Source: Brevibacillus ruminantium
Lineage (GTDB): Bacteria; Bacillota; Bacilli; Brevibacillales; Brevibacillaceae
Direction of reading: 5' to 3'
Assembly (NCBI RefSeq): GCF_023746555.1
Contig: NZ_CP098755.1
Location: forward strand, 3,980,501-4,044,500
DNA: 64,000 nucleotides
The notes under the pieces were generated by a model, which saw nothing but the letters and a program-made list of their open reading frames with translations, ran no database searches and had not been told where the DNA came from. The translations under genes and the position numbers were made by a program. The number at the start of each line of letters is the position of its first letter. Positions within the stretch are counted from its first letter, which is position 1. Below, piece after piece: positions 9,107 through 17,958 of the stretch.

Positions 9107-9212
9107 ACCTACGGATTTACCTTTCATTTGTAAAACGAAATTTGCAAAATCAAAATTGAGTGACTGTTCATTCATTTTTAGAGCTGATATACTGTCAAAA
9201 AGGGGTGATTAG

Positions 9213-10025
9213 ATGTTAACTGCAGTAAAAAGCGGAGAAATACTGCAAGAAAATGATCTGGTAATGGCGCGGTGTACGCTGCAAGTTCCTGGTGTTACTT
9301 TGGCTGTTTACAGTTTTAATATTGACGGCGTTTTAATCGATGCGGGCTCGCAGTCATTATTTGAACAGTTTCAGCCGTTTTTTGAAAAAGCCGATTTCGA
9401 CCAAATCATGCTCACCCATTTCCATGAAGACCATACAGGGAATGTTGCTTATTTACAGCAAGACCGGGAAATTCCGACCTTTATCCATCAAATGTCCACT
9501 CACGTAACGGAACAACCTTTTCGTGTACCGACGTATCGCAAAGCATTTTGGGGGCAGCCTGAGACATTTGCATCCCAACCACTCGGCAAATCATTTGTAT
9601 CCCGTAACGATATATGGGACGTCATCGAAACACCCGGACACACGAAAGATCACGTCTCCTTTTATAATCGAAATCGAGGGATCATTTTCACCGGGGACCT
9701 ATTTATCACACCGAAAGTAAAGCTTGTGCTGATCGATGAAAATATTCTTACGACACTCGACTCACTAAAAAAAATTCAGGCCTACGATTTTGCAGATATG
9801 TATTGCTGCCACGCTGGCCACGTAAGGGACGCGAAAAAATGGATTCAGCTCAAAATCGACTATTTAGAAGAAATGGAAGGCAAGGTACTCGCTCTTTCCA
9901 AACAAGGGAAGGATATTCACGAAATTACAGCTGAGCTATTCCCTACTCCGTATCCGATCATCACATACTCTAACACCGAGTGGTCACCCATTCATATGGT
10001 GCGTAATTTTCTAAATCGAGGATAA
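9213..10025 (+). CDS. Metallo-beta-lactamase fold hydrolase
   Basis: A 270-residue MBL-fold protein with a full set of metal ligands: the HxHxDH motif (His69, His71, Asp73, His74), His143 in TPGHTKDH, Asp162 in TGDLF and a C-terminal His (200 or 203). The family covers glyoxalase II, lactonases and many uncharacterised hydrolases. The length and the single domain fit a stand-alone hydrolase, not an RNase J or a flavoprotein. The ATG at 9213 follows AAAGGGGTG. It sits between the methyltransferase and an IS605 element and appears to be monocistronic. The substrate is unknown. Confidence 0.85.
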   Translation: MLTAVKSGEILQENDLVMARCTLQVPGVTLAVYSFNIDGVLIDAGSQSLFEQFQPFFEKADFDQIMLTHFHEDHTGNVAYLQQDREIPTFIHQMSTHVTEQPFRVPTYRKAFWGQPETFASQPLGKSFVSRNDIWDVIETPGHTKDHVSFYNRNRGIIFTGDLFITPKVKLVLIDENILTTLDSLKKIQAYDFADMYCCHAGHVRDAKKWIQLKIDYLEEMEGKVLALSKQGKDIHEITAELFPTPYPIITYSNTEWSPIHMVRNFLNRG

Positions 10026-10099
10026 GAGTGTAACTTTCTTGAACGTCTCTAACAGCAATGCTATACTGGAGTCCTGAAAGTACTTAAACTCTAAAAGGA

Positions 10100-10230
10100 G
10101 ATTAGTGAACTACCCACCACTTAAAACCTTACAGTTTTTGAAGTGGGGGCTTCTCGACTTATCGTTGCTTTTAGTAGCCAACGAAAACTGACCGAGCTAT
10201 CCCTCTCGTTCCAAGAGTTCTTTTTGCTAT
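10100..10230 (-). ncRNA. Probable omega RNA / right-end region of the IS605 element
   Basis: TnpB nucleases use a guide RNA transcribed from the end of tnpB through the right end of the element. This stretch, just 3' of tnpB, contains the conserved right-end hairpin and a second possible stem. The assignment rests on family knowledge and position. The guide would lie immediately outside the element, below about position 10105. Confidence 0.35.
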
Positions 10231-11339
10231 ACCAACGCTAATAAGCGTAATCCTTCCCGTTTGATGTTGATGGAAGCGTTCCAATCTCTGTCTGCCACAA
10301 AACCACAATCACAGTGGAATTTACGCTCAGAAAGGGATAGAGACTCTTTTACTTGACCACAACATGAGCACGTTTTGGATGATGGAAACCATTTATCTAT
10401 TTTGATAAGCTTTTTCCCTTTCTCTTCTAACTTGTACCCAAGAAATGTCGTGAACATGCCCCAGGCATGATCAGCAACGCTTTTCCCGAAATGGAGTGCT
10501 TGTGACATTCCTTTCATGTTGAGGTCTTCGATAACCACGCAGTCATACAGTTTCACTAATTTGTGCGATTCCTTATGGAGAAAGTCCTTTCGTTGGTTCG
10601 CAATTTTTTCATGTAGCTTCGCTACTTTCAGACGTTGTTTGTGCCAACGACTAGAGCCTTTCTTTCTACGTGATAAAATACGCTGCTCCTTCGCTAATTT
10701 TTCCAAGGCTTGGCGATAGAAACGAGGGTAATTGGCTGTCTCACCTTCTTCACTATCGACAAATAAGCCATTCATGGAAAAATCTAAGCCAACAACAGCT
10801 TGCACTTCTTTTTGTACAGGTTGATGTTCGTATTCAGTGAGAATAGAAACATAGTATTTTCCTGTTTTTGTTCGAGAAACCGTACAAGACTTGACAATAT
10901 GAAGCGACGGAATTTCCCGATGTTGCTTCATTTTCACAAGTTTCAGTTTCGGCAATTTGATATAGCCATCCAAAAGCATAATGTTTCCGTTTACCACATT
11001 GGTTGTGTAGGATTGTCCTGCCTTACGGTTTTTGAACTTCGGAAATTCAGCACGACCAGAGAAGAAGTTTTTGTATGCCTTCTGCAAATTCAGTTGGGCG
11101 TTCGCCAATGCGAGACTATCTACTTCTTTGAGCCATGCAAACTCCTCCTTATACTTAGCAGGAGTAGGAAACTTTTGTTTCTTTAGCGCTTCTTTGTCAC
11201 CCTTGAATTGTTCATATGTTTCCTTTCGTTCAGCTAACATTTTGTTGTAGACGAAACGAACACAACCGAAGGTTTTGGCAAGGAGTTTCTCTTGTTCTTG
11301 CGTTGGATACAGACGGAACTTATATGCTTTGTTTGCCAT
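10227..11339 (-). CDS. tnpB: TnpB RNA-guided endonuclease (IS605 type)
   Basis: A 370-residue TnpB with all catalytic elements: RuvC-I Asp186 in VVGLDFS, RuvC-II Glu271 in VIEDLNM, a zinc ribbon (CxxC around 324-327 and CxC at 343-345) and the RuvC-III DRDWNAS motif at 350-356. The N-terminal helix-turn-helix region (MANKAYKFRLYPTQEQ) is also present. TnpB cleaves DNA next to a transposon-adjacent motif under guidance of an RNA from the element's right end, helping the element to persist. It is co-oriented with tnpA just upstream (11-nt gap). It is homologous to, but clearly different from, the tnpB at 36058-37176. Confidence 0.93.
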   Translation of the reverse strand: MANKAYKFRLYPTQEQEKLLAKTFGCVRFVYNKMLAERKETYEQFKGDKEALKKQKFPTPAKYKEEFAWLKEVDSLALANAQLNLQKAYKNFFSGRAEFPKFKNRKAGQSYTTNVVNGNIMLLDGYIKLPKLKLVKMKQHREIPSLHIVKSCTVSRTKTGKYYVSILTEYEHQPVQKEVQAVVGLDFSMNGLFVDSEEGETANYPRFYRQALEKLAKEQRILSRRKKGSSRWHKQRLKVAKLHEKIANQRKDFLHKESHKLVKLYDCVVIEDLNMKGMSQALHFGKSVADHAWGMFTTFLGYKLEEKGKKLIKIDKWFPSSKTCSCCGQVKESLSLSERKFHCDCGFVADRDWNASINIKREGLRLLALV

Positions 11340-11350
11340 ATCGAATCACC

Positions 11351-11749
11351 TCACTTTACACCTTGATTTTCTATATATTTTTTTATCACTTCAATGGGAG
11401 CACCACCTGTTGTAAGCAAACAAAAACTCCTTGACCAAAAATACTCTTTCCACAGTTTCTTTTTCACCTGTGGAAAATGCTTTTTGATAAGTCGTGAACT
11501 TGCACTTTTATAGGCATTGATAAACTTTGACATTTCAGTATTCGGATGTGCTTTGAACAAAATATGCACATGGTCAATATCGTGATTCCATTCGACTAAG
11601 GAAATATTGTAACTTTCGCCCAATCGAACAAACATATTTTTTGCATAGTCAGATATGGTATCATCCATCACTTTTCTGCGATATTTTATGACCAGAACAA
11701 GATGATAATACAATAGGAACACTGAATGATTATTATTGTCTAATTTCAT
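11351..11749 (-). CDS. tnpA: TnpA, HUH-type Y1 transposase
   Basis: A 132-residue IS200/IS605 transposase. The metal-coordinating HUH motif is HVH at 60-62 and the catalytic tyrosine is Tyr125 in IKKYIENQG near the C-terminus, both in the expected places. The length is typical (about 130-155 residues). It cuts and joins single-stranded element ends. It lies directly upstream of tnpB in the same direction, which makes this an autonomous element. Confidence 0.93.
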   Translation of the reverse strand: MKLDNNNHSVFLLYYHLVLVIKYRRKVMDDTISDYAKNMFVRLGESYNISLVEWNHDIDHVHILFKAHPNTEMSKFINAYKSASSRLIKKHFPQVKKKLWKEYFWSRSFCLLTTGGAPIEVIKKYIENQGVK

Positions 11750-11914
11750 TTATATAACAGCCTTTCTTTTATCTAAGACTGATTATATCATGACACAAAA
11801 AAAGAGACAACTTTAGGCTACGCCTAACCGAAATTCATCTCCCACTTTCACTGTTGCTAAAAGCACCTTCACGTTACGCTAACATTATGAAGAAAGGCGC
11901 CTCTCATTTGGTCG

Positions 11915-12097
11915 TCAGATCATACGCGTATTGATTTCTTTAAAAATCAGGATGCTGCGGAGATCACCATAGACTTGGATATCTTGATTGGTTTCCATAA
12001 GAATTTTTCGTAACAGCCCATTAAGGGATGCAGGAAGAGCCAATGGAAAAAAAGCTGTTGCCAGCCCAGTCTTTTGCAAGATTGGTCTGGATAACAG
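11915..12097 (-). pseudogene. Possible C-terminal gene remnant
   Basis: Between the IS605 left end and the polysaccharide operon there is a minus-strand frame without its own start that ends at 11915. It reads like a real protein tail (hydrophobic FFPLALPASLNGLL, then TNQDIQVYGDL and a stop). I do not recognise it. It may be the 3' part of a gene cut by insertion or deletion, or chance coding-like sequence. Nothing else was seen in the 11.75-12.1 kb gap apart from the IS left end. Confidence 0.22.
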
Positions 12098-12108
12098 CTT
12101 TTATATTC

Positions 12109-13053
12109 CTACGACGAACCTGGTAAAACAGTTTCCTGATAGGACGCCACCCAGGCCGGGAAACCATGAATCGCAAAACCTCGAAACCCCCCATGTTTTC
12201 CCAGTTCCTTTTGAGCAATCTCCAACTCTTCTTCCATCTTCCGGTAGCCTTTTTCATAGAAGGTAGTTTTCCCACCTTCATTACTGTTGCCCATTTCCAC
12301 ACCGACGATCACCGATTTCCCCATGGACGAAGCCTCCTTCACCACAGCGAGGGCGTTGGCGACGATCCCATCATCGCCTTGGGCGTAATTCCGATAGTCC
12401 ATCAGGGCAATGGTATTGAACCTTTTGAGGATCCATGTACCTAGGTAATAATCGTGGTAACCCGGGATTTCAATCTTGTTTATCCAAAATGGCAAATCGA
12501 GAGTGACTTCCATATGGCCAAGCGATTTCACTTCTCTTGCGACAAAATCCATGTTAGAAAGCCATTCCACAAGCGTATCATTCTGGTTATTCTCCCATTC
12601 CGGCAAGAGGTACGGCTCGATATCCAGATGGACCCCGGAAAAGCGCTCATTTTCATGTGCGTTGAAATTGTAACTTTTCACCCATTCGATAAACGCTTGA
12701 ATATGCTCGCGATTTTCTTTCAATCCCCAAGTCGGGTCACCACCGAGTGCTTCAACCCGTATTCCATTTTTTGCAGCCTCTTTAATAAAACGCGCATATG
12801 CTTTCGGAGGCACATTCTTCCGATCAATATACAGGTAGATATCGGTCACATGATTTTGCTTGGAAAAGGAAATGATTTCTTCCCCATCGGTAATAATCGT
12901 CGGAGCATCCCATATCCATGTCCCTTTTGGTAAAGCGGAGCTCTGATTGAAATGCACGAACAATAACGCTGTTATGATACTGACAACTACAACCCCCAAT
13001 AAAAACAGCCATCTCTTTTTTTGGTTGTATGGAAGTGGAAAGATCCTTTGCAA
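12109..13053 (-). CDS. Membrane-anchored TIM-barrel glycosidase-like protein
   Basis: A 314-residue protein with one N-terminal transmembrane segment (residues 14-34) and an extracytoplasmic domain that reads as a TIM barrel. The motif SGVHLDIEPY (Asp144, Glu146) resembles the DxE catalytic pair of GH18-like and related barrels. As last gene of the polysaccharide operon it is a candidate endo-acting hydrolase or polymer-binding protein that acts on the nascent exopolysaccharide outside the membrane. The start is a TTG at 13053, because no ATG or GTG exists in frame between it and a stop codon. AAGGGGGTG lies about 15 nt upstream, so the true start is uncertain. No family name can be given with confidence. 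Confidence 0.68.
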   Translation of the reverse strand: MQRIFPLPYNQKKRWLFLLGVVVVSIITALLFVHFNQSSALPKGTWIWDAPTIITDGEEIISFSKQNHVTDIYLYIDRKNVPPKAYARFIKEAAKNGIRVEALGGDPTWGLKENREHIQAFIEWVKSYNFNAHENERFSGVHLDIEPYLLPEWENNQNDTLVEWLSNMDFVAREVKSLGHMEVTLDLPFWINKIEIPGYHDYYLGTWILKRFNTIALMDYRNYAQGDDGIVANALAVVKEASSMGKSVIVGVEMGNSNEGGKTTFYEKGYRKMEEELEIAQKELGKHGGFRGFAIHGFPAWVASYQETVLPGSS

Positions 13054-13080
13054 TCGTTTCTTGATGGGATCACCCCCTTA

Positions 13081-14436
13081 TTAAGCCCCTACAATAACCT
13101 TCCTGTCGGTTTTCGTGATGCCCGTCCCTAATTTATAGATGTTGTCAGACTTGATATCCGCGAAAGCATTGCGTGTATCAATGATCGGCACGCCCAGATC
13201 AGCTAATTCCTGATAACGGAAGCTGTGATGGTTGGTAATCAATACCATACAGTCATATCCGGCAAATGCGGAGCTGTCATATTTGACCGAATGTACAACG
13301 TTTCCCTGGTCATCCCGGAAAGAAGTGGCATGCGGATCGTAGAATTGAACCTTTGCGCCGCTTTCTTTGAACAATTCATAGATTTCCAAGCCTGGTGACT
13401 CACGAAGATCATCAACATCCGGTTTATACGCCATTCCCAGGATCAACACTTTCGAGTTGCGAATGGACTTGGCGTAAATATTAAGCACTTGAGCGACGTA
13501 ATGTAAAACATATTCCGGCATCGTATCATTGATCGATTGTGCCAGCCCGATAAATTTGCTGTAGAACCGGTATTCTTTTGCTTTCCAGGATAAATACATC
13601 GGATCAAGCGGAATGCAATGTCCCCCGATTCCGGGACCTGGATAAAAAGGCATAAATCCAAATGGTTTGGTCGAAGCTGCTCGAATGACCTCCCATACGT
13701 CAATGCCCATCTTATCGCACATCATCGCTAATTCATTCACAAAAGCGATATTGATGCTGCGAAACGTATTTTCCAGTAATTTGGACATTTCTGCTACCTT
13801 TGGAGAAGAGACCGGAACGACTGTTTTTACAACATTGCTGTAGAGAAGCACACCTAGCTCTTTGCATCTTTCCGTCGTGCCGCCAATCACTTTTGGCGTA
13901 TTGTGAGTGTTGAAGTTTCGGTTGCCTGGATCAACACGCTCTGGCGAAAAACAGATGAACAAATCGACACCTGCGGTTAACCCGATTGCTTCTAATTCCA
14001 ATTGAATCAGTTCTTCAGTAGTACCTGGGTATGTCGTACTTTCGAGCACAATCAACGTACCCTTTTTCACATATTTTTTGATTTCGTTGACAACACTCTT
14101 GATAAAGGAAGTATCCGGTTCCTGATTTTCACTTAATGGAGTGGGGACACAAATGCTGATCGCATCCAGCTCTTGAATGACACTGTAGTCCGTCGTCGGA
14201 ATAAACCTGCCGGAATCCACGGCATCAGCAACAACCGTGCTGGGAACATCTTGAATGTAAGACTTGCCGCTCAAAAGGGATTCTACTTTTCGCTTATCCA
14301 AATCAATTCCGTATAAGCGAAACCCGCCCTTTACCATCTCCATGGCCAGCGGCAATCCGACATACCCCAGTCCGATGACGCCAATCTTCCCTGTTTTATT
14401 CTGCAATTTTTCTTTTACGATATGAAAGTGATTCAT
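13081..14436 (-). CDS. UDP-N-acetylglucosamine/UDP-hexose 6-dehydrogenase (WbpA-like)
   Basis: A full-length nucleotide-sugar dehydrogenase (about 450 residues). The NAD-binding motif is IGVIGLGYVGLPLA near the N-terminus and the catalytic cysteine is in GIGGHCIPLDP, about residue 275. These enzymes make two successive oxidations at C6 to give a UDP-uronic acid. The GGHCIPLDPMYLSWKAK context resembles the WbpA branch (UDP-GlcNAc) more than the UDP-glucose branch, but this is a judgement by eye. The start is the ATG at 14436 (GGAG 9 nt upstream); an in-frame ATG at 14451 overlaps the preceding stop codon. It would supply an acidic sugar to the glycosyltransferase encoded two genes upstream. 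Confidence 0.87.
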   Translation of the reverse strand: MNHFHIVKEKLQNKTGKIGVIGLGYVGLPLAMEMVKGGFRLYGIDLDKRKVESLLSGKSYIQDVPSTVVADAVDSGRFIPTTDYSVIQELDAISICVPTPLSENQEPDTSFIKSVVNEIKKYVKKGTLIVLESTTYPGTTEELIQLELEAIGLTAGVDLFICFSPERVDPGNRNFNTHNTPKVIGGTTERCKELGVLLYSNVVKTVVPVSSPKVAEMSKLLENTFRSINIAFVNELAMMCDKMGIDVWEVIRAASTKPFGFMPFYPGPGIGGHCIPLDPMYLSWKAKEYRFYSKFIGLAQSINDTMPEYVLHYVAQVLNIYAKSIRNSKVLILGMAYKPDVDDLRESPGLEIYELFKESGAKVQFYDPHATSFRDDQGNVVHSVKYDSSAFAGYDCMVLITNHHSFRYQELADLGVPIIDTRNAFADIKSDNIYKLGTGITKTDRKVIVGA

Positions 14437-14441
14437 CTTCT

Positions 14442-15254
14442 TCATCTCCATTCACCAAGTTTTTTGATTCTCCAGTGAAGTTCGGAGATTGAAAAGGGCT
14501 TTGTCACATAATCGATTGCTCCTACTTCATACGATCGGTTAAGATGATCGATAAGCTGCTTGTCCGTTAATACGAGCACTTTCCCTTCGGTTTCACTCTG
14601 CTGCTTAATTTTGTTGATTAATTGATATCCGTCCACGATCGGCAGATTTAATTCAGTGATGACCAAATCGGGAGTTACTTGTGAATACTTCTCCAAAGCC
14701 TCAGCGCCGTCTTTGGCTTCAAATACTTTGTATCCTTCCAGTTCGAGATGTACGGTTACGAACTCGCGAACCACTTCGTCCGGATCAACGACCAGGATCG
14801 AAGAAATCCCTTGATCGGGGGATTGCTCGACAAACAGTCGAATCTCCTTATCCTCGCCTCTTGCCATTATTGCCAAATTGATTAATTCCGACACCGTGCC
14901 CTCCGTCGGTTTTCCGCATTCGGGGAAACTGGCGACGACCAATTGTCCCTGGAGAAGGCCATGACTTTCGAGAAAATCTTTTACGATTAATGACGTATAA
15001 TGTGTCGCTGCAAATTTGCCATCTTCTACAACCATCGCGAAAATGAGGTTTTGATCGTCAAAGAGATATTTGGCGGCAAGCTTCGTTTCACTTTTGCTCA
15101 CAAACGATTCCAACTGATCCAACATCTGTTGATTGATGTTGGTACAGGGTGCCAAGATCACTCCACACGGTTGGTGACGGATAACGGTCATATTGGTCAT
15201 GTGAAAAAGTTGTTGGGGTAGCTCACCAAACCTATCCCGCATGAAAACCGCCAT
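14442..15254 (-). CDS. Degenerate response-regulator-like protein (GGDEF-like remnant plus receiver)
   Basis: A protein of about 270 residues with a C-terminal receiver domain (about 152-268) whose phosphorylation site has changed. The usual acceptor Asp is Glu201 (DLVITELNLP), and one acidic-pocket Asp is replaced (VVDPDE). The conserved Thr230 and Lys252 (VTKPF) remain. The N-terminal half has a tail (LVVASFPECG...SELINLAIMAR) that resembles the end of a diguanylate cyclase GGDEF domain, but no GGDEF motif. A Glu acceptor often mimics the phosphorylated state, so this may be a constitutive regulatory subunit of the polysaccharide machinery. The start at 15254 has AAGGAG 8 nt upstream. It overlaps the dehydrogenase start region, indicating an operon. 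Confidence 0.75.
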   Translation of the reverse strand: MAVFMRDRFGELPQQLFHMTNMTVIRHQPCGVILAPCTNINQQMLDQLESFVSKSETKLAAKYLFDDQNLIFAMVVEDGKFAATHYTSLIVKDFLESHGLLQGQLVVASFPECGKPTEGTVSELINLAIMARGEDKEIRLFVEQSPDQGISSILVVDPDEVVREFVTVHLELEGYKVFEAKDGAEALEKYSQVTPDLVITELNLPIVDGYQLINKIKQQSETEGKVLVLTDKQLIDHLNRSYEVGAIDYVTKPFSISELHWRIKKLGEWR

Positions 15255-15280
15255 GCTGCCCACTCCTTTTCATCGATTTG

Positions 15281-16729
15281 CTATTTATTAAAATTCGTGC
15301 GGACCATTGTTCCCCACGTATTGTTGTTACGCAGATAGTCGATGTGACCCATGAATCTCCACCATACGCCAATTTGACGATAACCGAAAAACATCAAGAA
15401 AGAATACAGGATCATTTTGGTAAGATCACTGATTTTGGGATAACGGCTAAAGGCAGATTCCTCGATAAACAGGGCACCAAGACTAAGAATGAAACAGGAA
15501 AAGAAGTTTACCAAGGCAAAGACGACCAGTGTTGCCCAGTCGGTCATCGTTAACAGCCAATATCCGAGGATGGCGAGTAATCCGGTAATCCGGACATAAG
15601 GATTTAATGTCTCAAAAATAATGTTGTACGGCAGCGTCAATAAACCAAATACTTTATATTTCGGACGGAATACCATATGGATTCCTTCCTCGATCATGTT
15701 CTTCAGATTTCCTCGCCCCCAACGCTTCCGTTGACTGCTTAGGATACGGTAGGTATCTGGAGCTTGGGTCCAACATACCGCGTCCGGGCAAAAAGCCACG
15801 CGATAAGGGATCTTATTCTCAAGACAATAACGGTGCAGCTTAATGACGATATTCATGTCCTCACCAGGATATCCGCCACGGTAGCCTTTTACGGCAATCA
15901 CTTTATCCTTTTGGAAAACCCCGAAGGCACCAGATACGATAATCAAGCCATTAATGGCACTCCAGCCAATCCGTCCACCCAGAAACGCTTTGATATATTC
16001 AACATTTTGCAGAGCAGGCAGCAATTTTTTGGGAAATCTTACACGCTTTACGATGCCATCCTCAACTGTACAGCTATTGACGATTCGTACATTTCCCCCG
16101 ACCGCAACGGTATCTTCGGGATTTTCCATATACACTCTGGCGATCCGCGTTAAAGCATCCTTCTCCAAAAGCGAATCGGCATCGATCGTGGAGATCAATG
16201 GATAGTGGGATAGGTTAATACCTGCGTTTAGCGAGTCGGCCTTTCCGCCATTTTCCTTATCGATGAAATACAGGAAAGGATATTCTGGATTGTGATAAAT
16301 CCCTCTTACTTGTTTCGTCTTGATATGATCAGCAACAATCGGATTGATCTTTTCCAACTTGAACTCTTCGATCATCACGTTGAACGTTTCGTCCTTCGAT
16401 CCGTCGTTGATGACGATCACTTCATATTTTGGGTAGTTAAGCGCTAAAAGTGATCGGACATTCTCAATGATCGTTACTTCCTCGTTATAGGCAGGTACCA
16501 GTAGGGATACCGGAGGAACGTGCTTGGAGCCGGACAGCTTCTTAATCCGGTTGTACTGAATACCTCTTTTGAGCGGGAAGGTATGGCGAATCGACAGAGC
16601 AAAAATCACATAATAGATCACAGTGATCACTATCACGTAGTACATGGCGAAGTACCCGTATCCCAATAGAAACTCCCGCAGGAAATCGAGAAATGAATCG
16701 GTTTGAAGGTAATACTCTAAGAACTTCAT
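15281..16729 (-). CDS. Processive family-2 glycosyltransferase (membrane polysaccharide synthase)
   Basis: A 482-residue GT2 enzyme with one or two N-terminal membrane segments (residues 25-45), a GT-A domain and about four C-terminal membrane segments. All motifs for processive synthesis are present: INDGS (Asp109), DAD at 183-185, GED at 289-291 and QRKRW at 333-337. This is the arrangement of hyaluronan, NodC and PgaC-like synthases, which polymerise and often extrude their own product. Together with the dehydrogenase and the deacetylase it suggests a polymer containing amino or uronic sugars. It has a GGAGGT ribosome binding site 11 nt upstream. The exact sugar donors are unknown. Confidence 0.88.
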   Translation of the reverse strand: MKFLEYYLQTDSFLDFLREFLLGYGYFAMYYVIVITVIYYVIFALSIRHTFPLKRGIQYNRIKKLSGSKHVPPVSLLVPAYNEEVTIIENVRSLLALNYPKYEVIVINDGSKDETFNVMIEEFKLEKINPIVADHIKTKQVRGIYHNPEYPFLYFIDKENGGKADSLNAGINLSHYPLISTIDADSLLEKDALTRIARVYMENPEDTVAVGGNVRIVNSCTVEDGIVKRVRFPKKLLPALQNVEYIKAFLGGRIGWSAINGLIIVSGAFGVFQKDKVIAVKGYRGGYPGEDMNIVIKLHRYCLENKIPYRVAFCPDAVCWTQAPDTYRILSSQRKRWGRGNLKNMIEEGIHMVFRPKYKVFGLLTLPYNIIFETLNPYVRITGLLAILGYWLLTMTDWATLVVFALVNFFSCFILSLGALFIEESAFSRYPKISDLTKMILYSFLMFFGYRQIGVWWRFMGHIDYLRNNNTWGTMVRTNFNK

Positions 16730-16751
16730 TCTCTTGTAAACCTCCTATGAA

Positions 16752-17921
16752 CTACACAACACGATAGATGCGTTTGTATTTGCCAAAGGTCTTTTCGTAC
16801 GAATAGAGAAGTGCATTATAGCGAGTCAGTTTATCCAGATCATGAAGCTGCGTCGATAATTTTTTGAGCTCATCCTCGATAATTTGTTGGATAAACGTAC
16901 CTTGTTCCTTCCCGATGGTTTCCGCAGCAACTGAACATAGAGTCGCCATACCGTCTTGTCCCAGATTGATCAAAGCGATCGCACTTGCGTAAACCACACG
17001 TTTATCCGTATCCTGTAACGACTCTTTCAGCGCACTTACATAGGATTCATTTCGGAAGGCAGATAATGCCCCAATGGTTAACAGACGGATTTCTGCGTTC
17101 GCATGCCCCAACAGCTTTTTGATTACATTCTTTGGCAACAAATGGCTTGAATTGAGATAAACCTCTACTGCTTTCAACTGAATTTCGCCATTCTCGTGGT
17201 CAATCAATCGGTAAGCGGCAGACGCAACGCTTGGTTTGCTATAATCTTTCAATCCGGTTAACCCGATTTTTATCAAGGTCGGATGTTCTTCCTCGACGAA
17301 CTGGGCAAACACGGCAAACTGATCAATATCTGCCTCTTGGATGATATCCACTAACAGATCGTGGAATCCTTTCTCGTGTTGTAACAGGATTCGAACCATT
17401 TGCTTTACATCCTGTTCATCACGGGCACATTTGGCGACAGCGCGAGCGATCACGAAAAGCGAAGAATCGAGCTTATGATTACGCAGCATTTTTAGCAATG
17501 GCTCGACTGCTTCTCCTGCCCGCATGCATCCCAGATGATACGCAGCATCTACTTTTGCAGAGTAGGATCGTCCATTCAGACGTGTTAAGTGATACTGTGT
17601 GAATCCCAAATCTTTGCAAAGAACGATCAGCTTTTGCCGTTGAACGCCTGTAAAGGATTCGATCAGATCATTGATCCGGTCTTGCAAAATCAGGCGTTCC
17701 CCCTCATTCATCGGGATATTTGGCACCCGCAATCGTTCATCACCCTGGCTGTGTGCTTGAATGTACAAAAGATAATCCTTGTATTTTTTCTGAAATCGAT
17801 CGGACGCCTGCTGATTCTTCACTTCTTTGATCTTCTTTATATAGACCACTACGAGAAAAATCACGTTACATGCAACGAGAACATACAAGATATTGATCGC
17901 CATGGTAAACGAGGTATTCAC
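16752..17921 (-). CDS. HEAT-repeat membrane protein of the polysaccharide operon
   Basis: A protein of about 390 residues with one N-terminal membrane segment (INILYVLVACNVIFLVVVYI) followed by a cytoplasmic array of helical HEAT-like repeats. The repeat pattern is visible as SAAYRLIDHENGEIQLKAVE, NAEIRLLTIGALSAF and DKRVVYASAIALINLG. Such proteins are usually scaffolds. Its place between the glycosidase-like gene and the synthase suggests it assembles or regulates the synthase complex. A GTG start at 17921 is preferred because AAGGAG lies 8 nt upstream, although an ATG at 17942 is possible. Its catalytic role, if any, is unknown. Confidence 0.75.
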   Translation of the reverse strand: MNTSFTMAINILYVLVACNVIFLVVVYIKKIKEVKNQQASDRFQKKYKDYLLYIQAHSQGDERLRVPNIPMNEGERLILQDRINDLIESFTGVQRQKLIVLCKDLGFTQYHLTRLNGRSYSAKVDAAYHLGCMRAGEAVEPLLKMLRNHKLDSSLFVIARAVAKCARDEQDVKQMVRILLQHEKGFHDLLVDIIQEADIDQFAVFAQFVEEEHPTLIKIGLTGLKDYSKPSVASAAYRLIDHENGEIQLKAVEVYLNSSHLLPKNVIKKLLGHANAEIRLLTIGALSAFRNESYVSALKESLQDTDKRVVYASAIALINLGQDGMATLCSVAAETIGKEQGTFIQQIIEDELKKLSTQLHDLDKLTRYNALLYSYEKTFGKYKRIYRVV

Positions 17922-17958
17922 ACATCGAACTCCTTCCTTCATTCCCAGCTGTAGACCT

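Larger units (their letters stand above)
10105..11870 (-). mobile_element. IS200/IS605-family element carrying tnpA and tnpB
   Basis: A tnpA (HUH transposase) followed by a tnpB on the same strand, bounded by subterminal hairpins typical of the family. The right-end palindrome CCACTT...AAGTGG is at 10117-10146, and the left-end region contains TTCATCTCCCACTT near 11829-11846. These elements transpose as single-stranded circles and have no terminal inverted repeats or target duplications, so the outer limits given are approximate. Both genes look intact, so the copy may be active. Confidence 0.8.
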
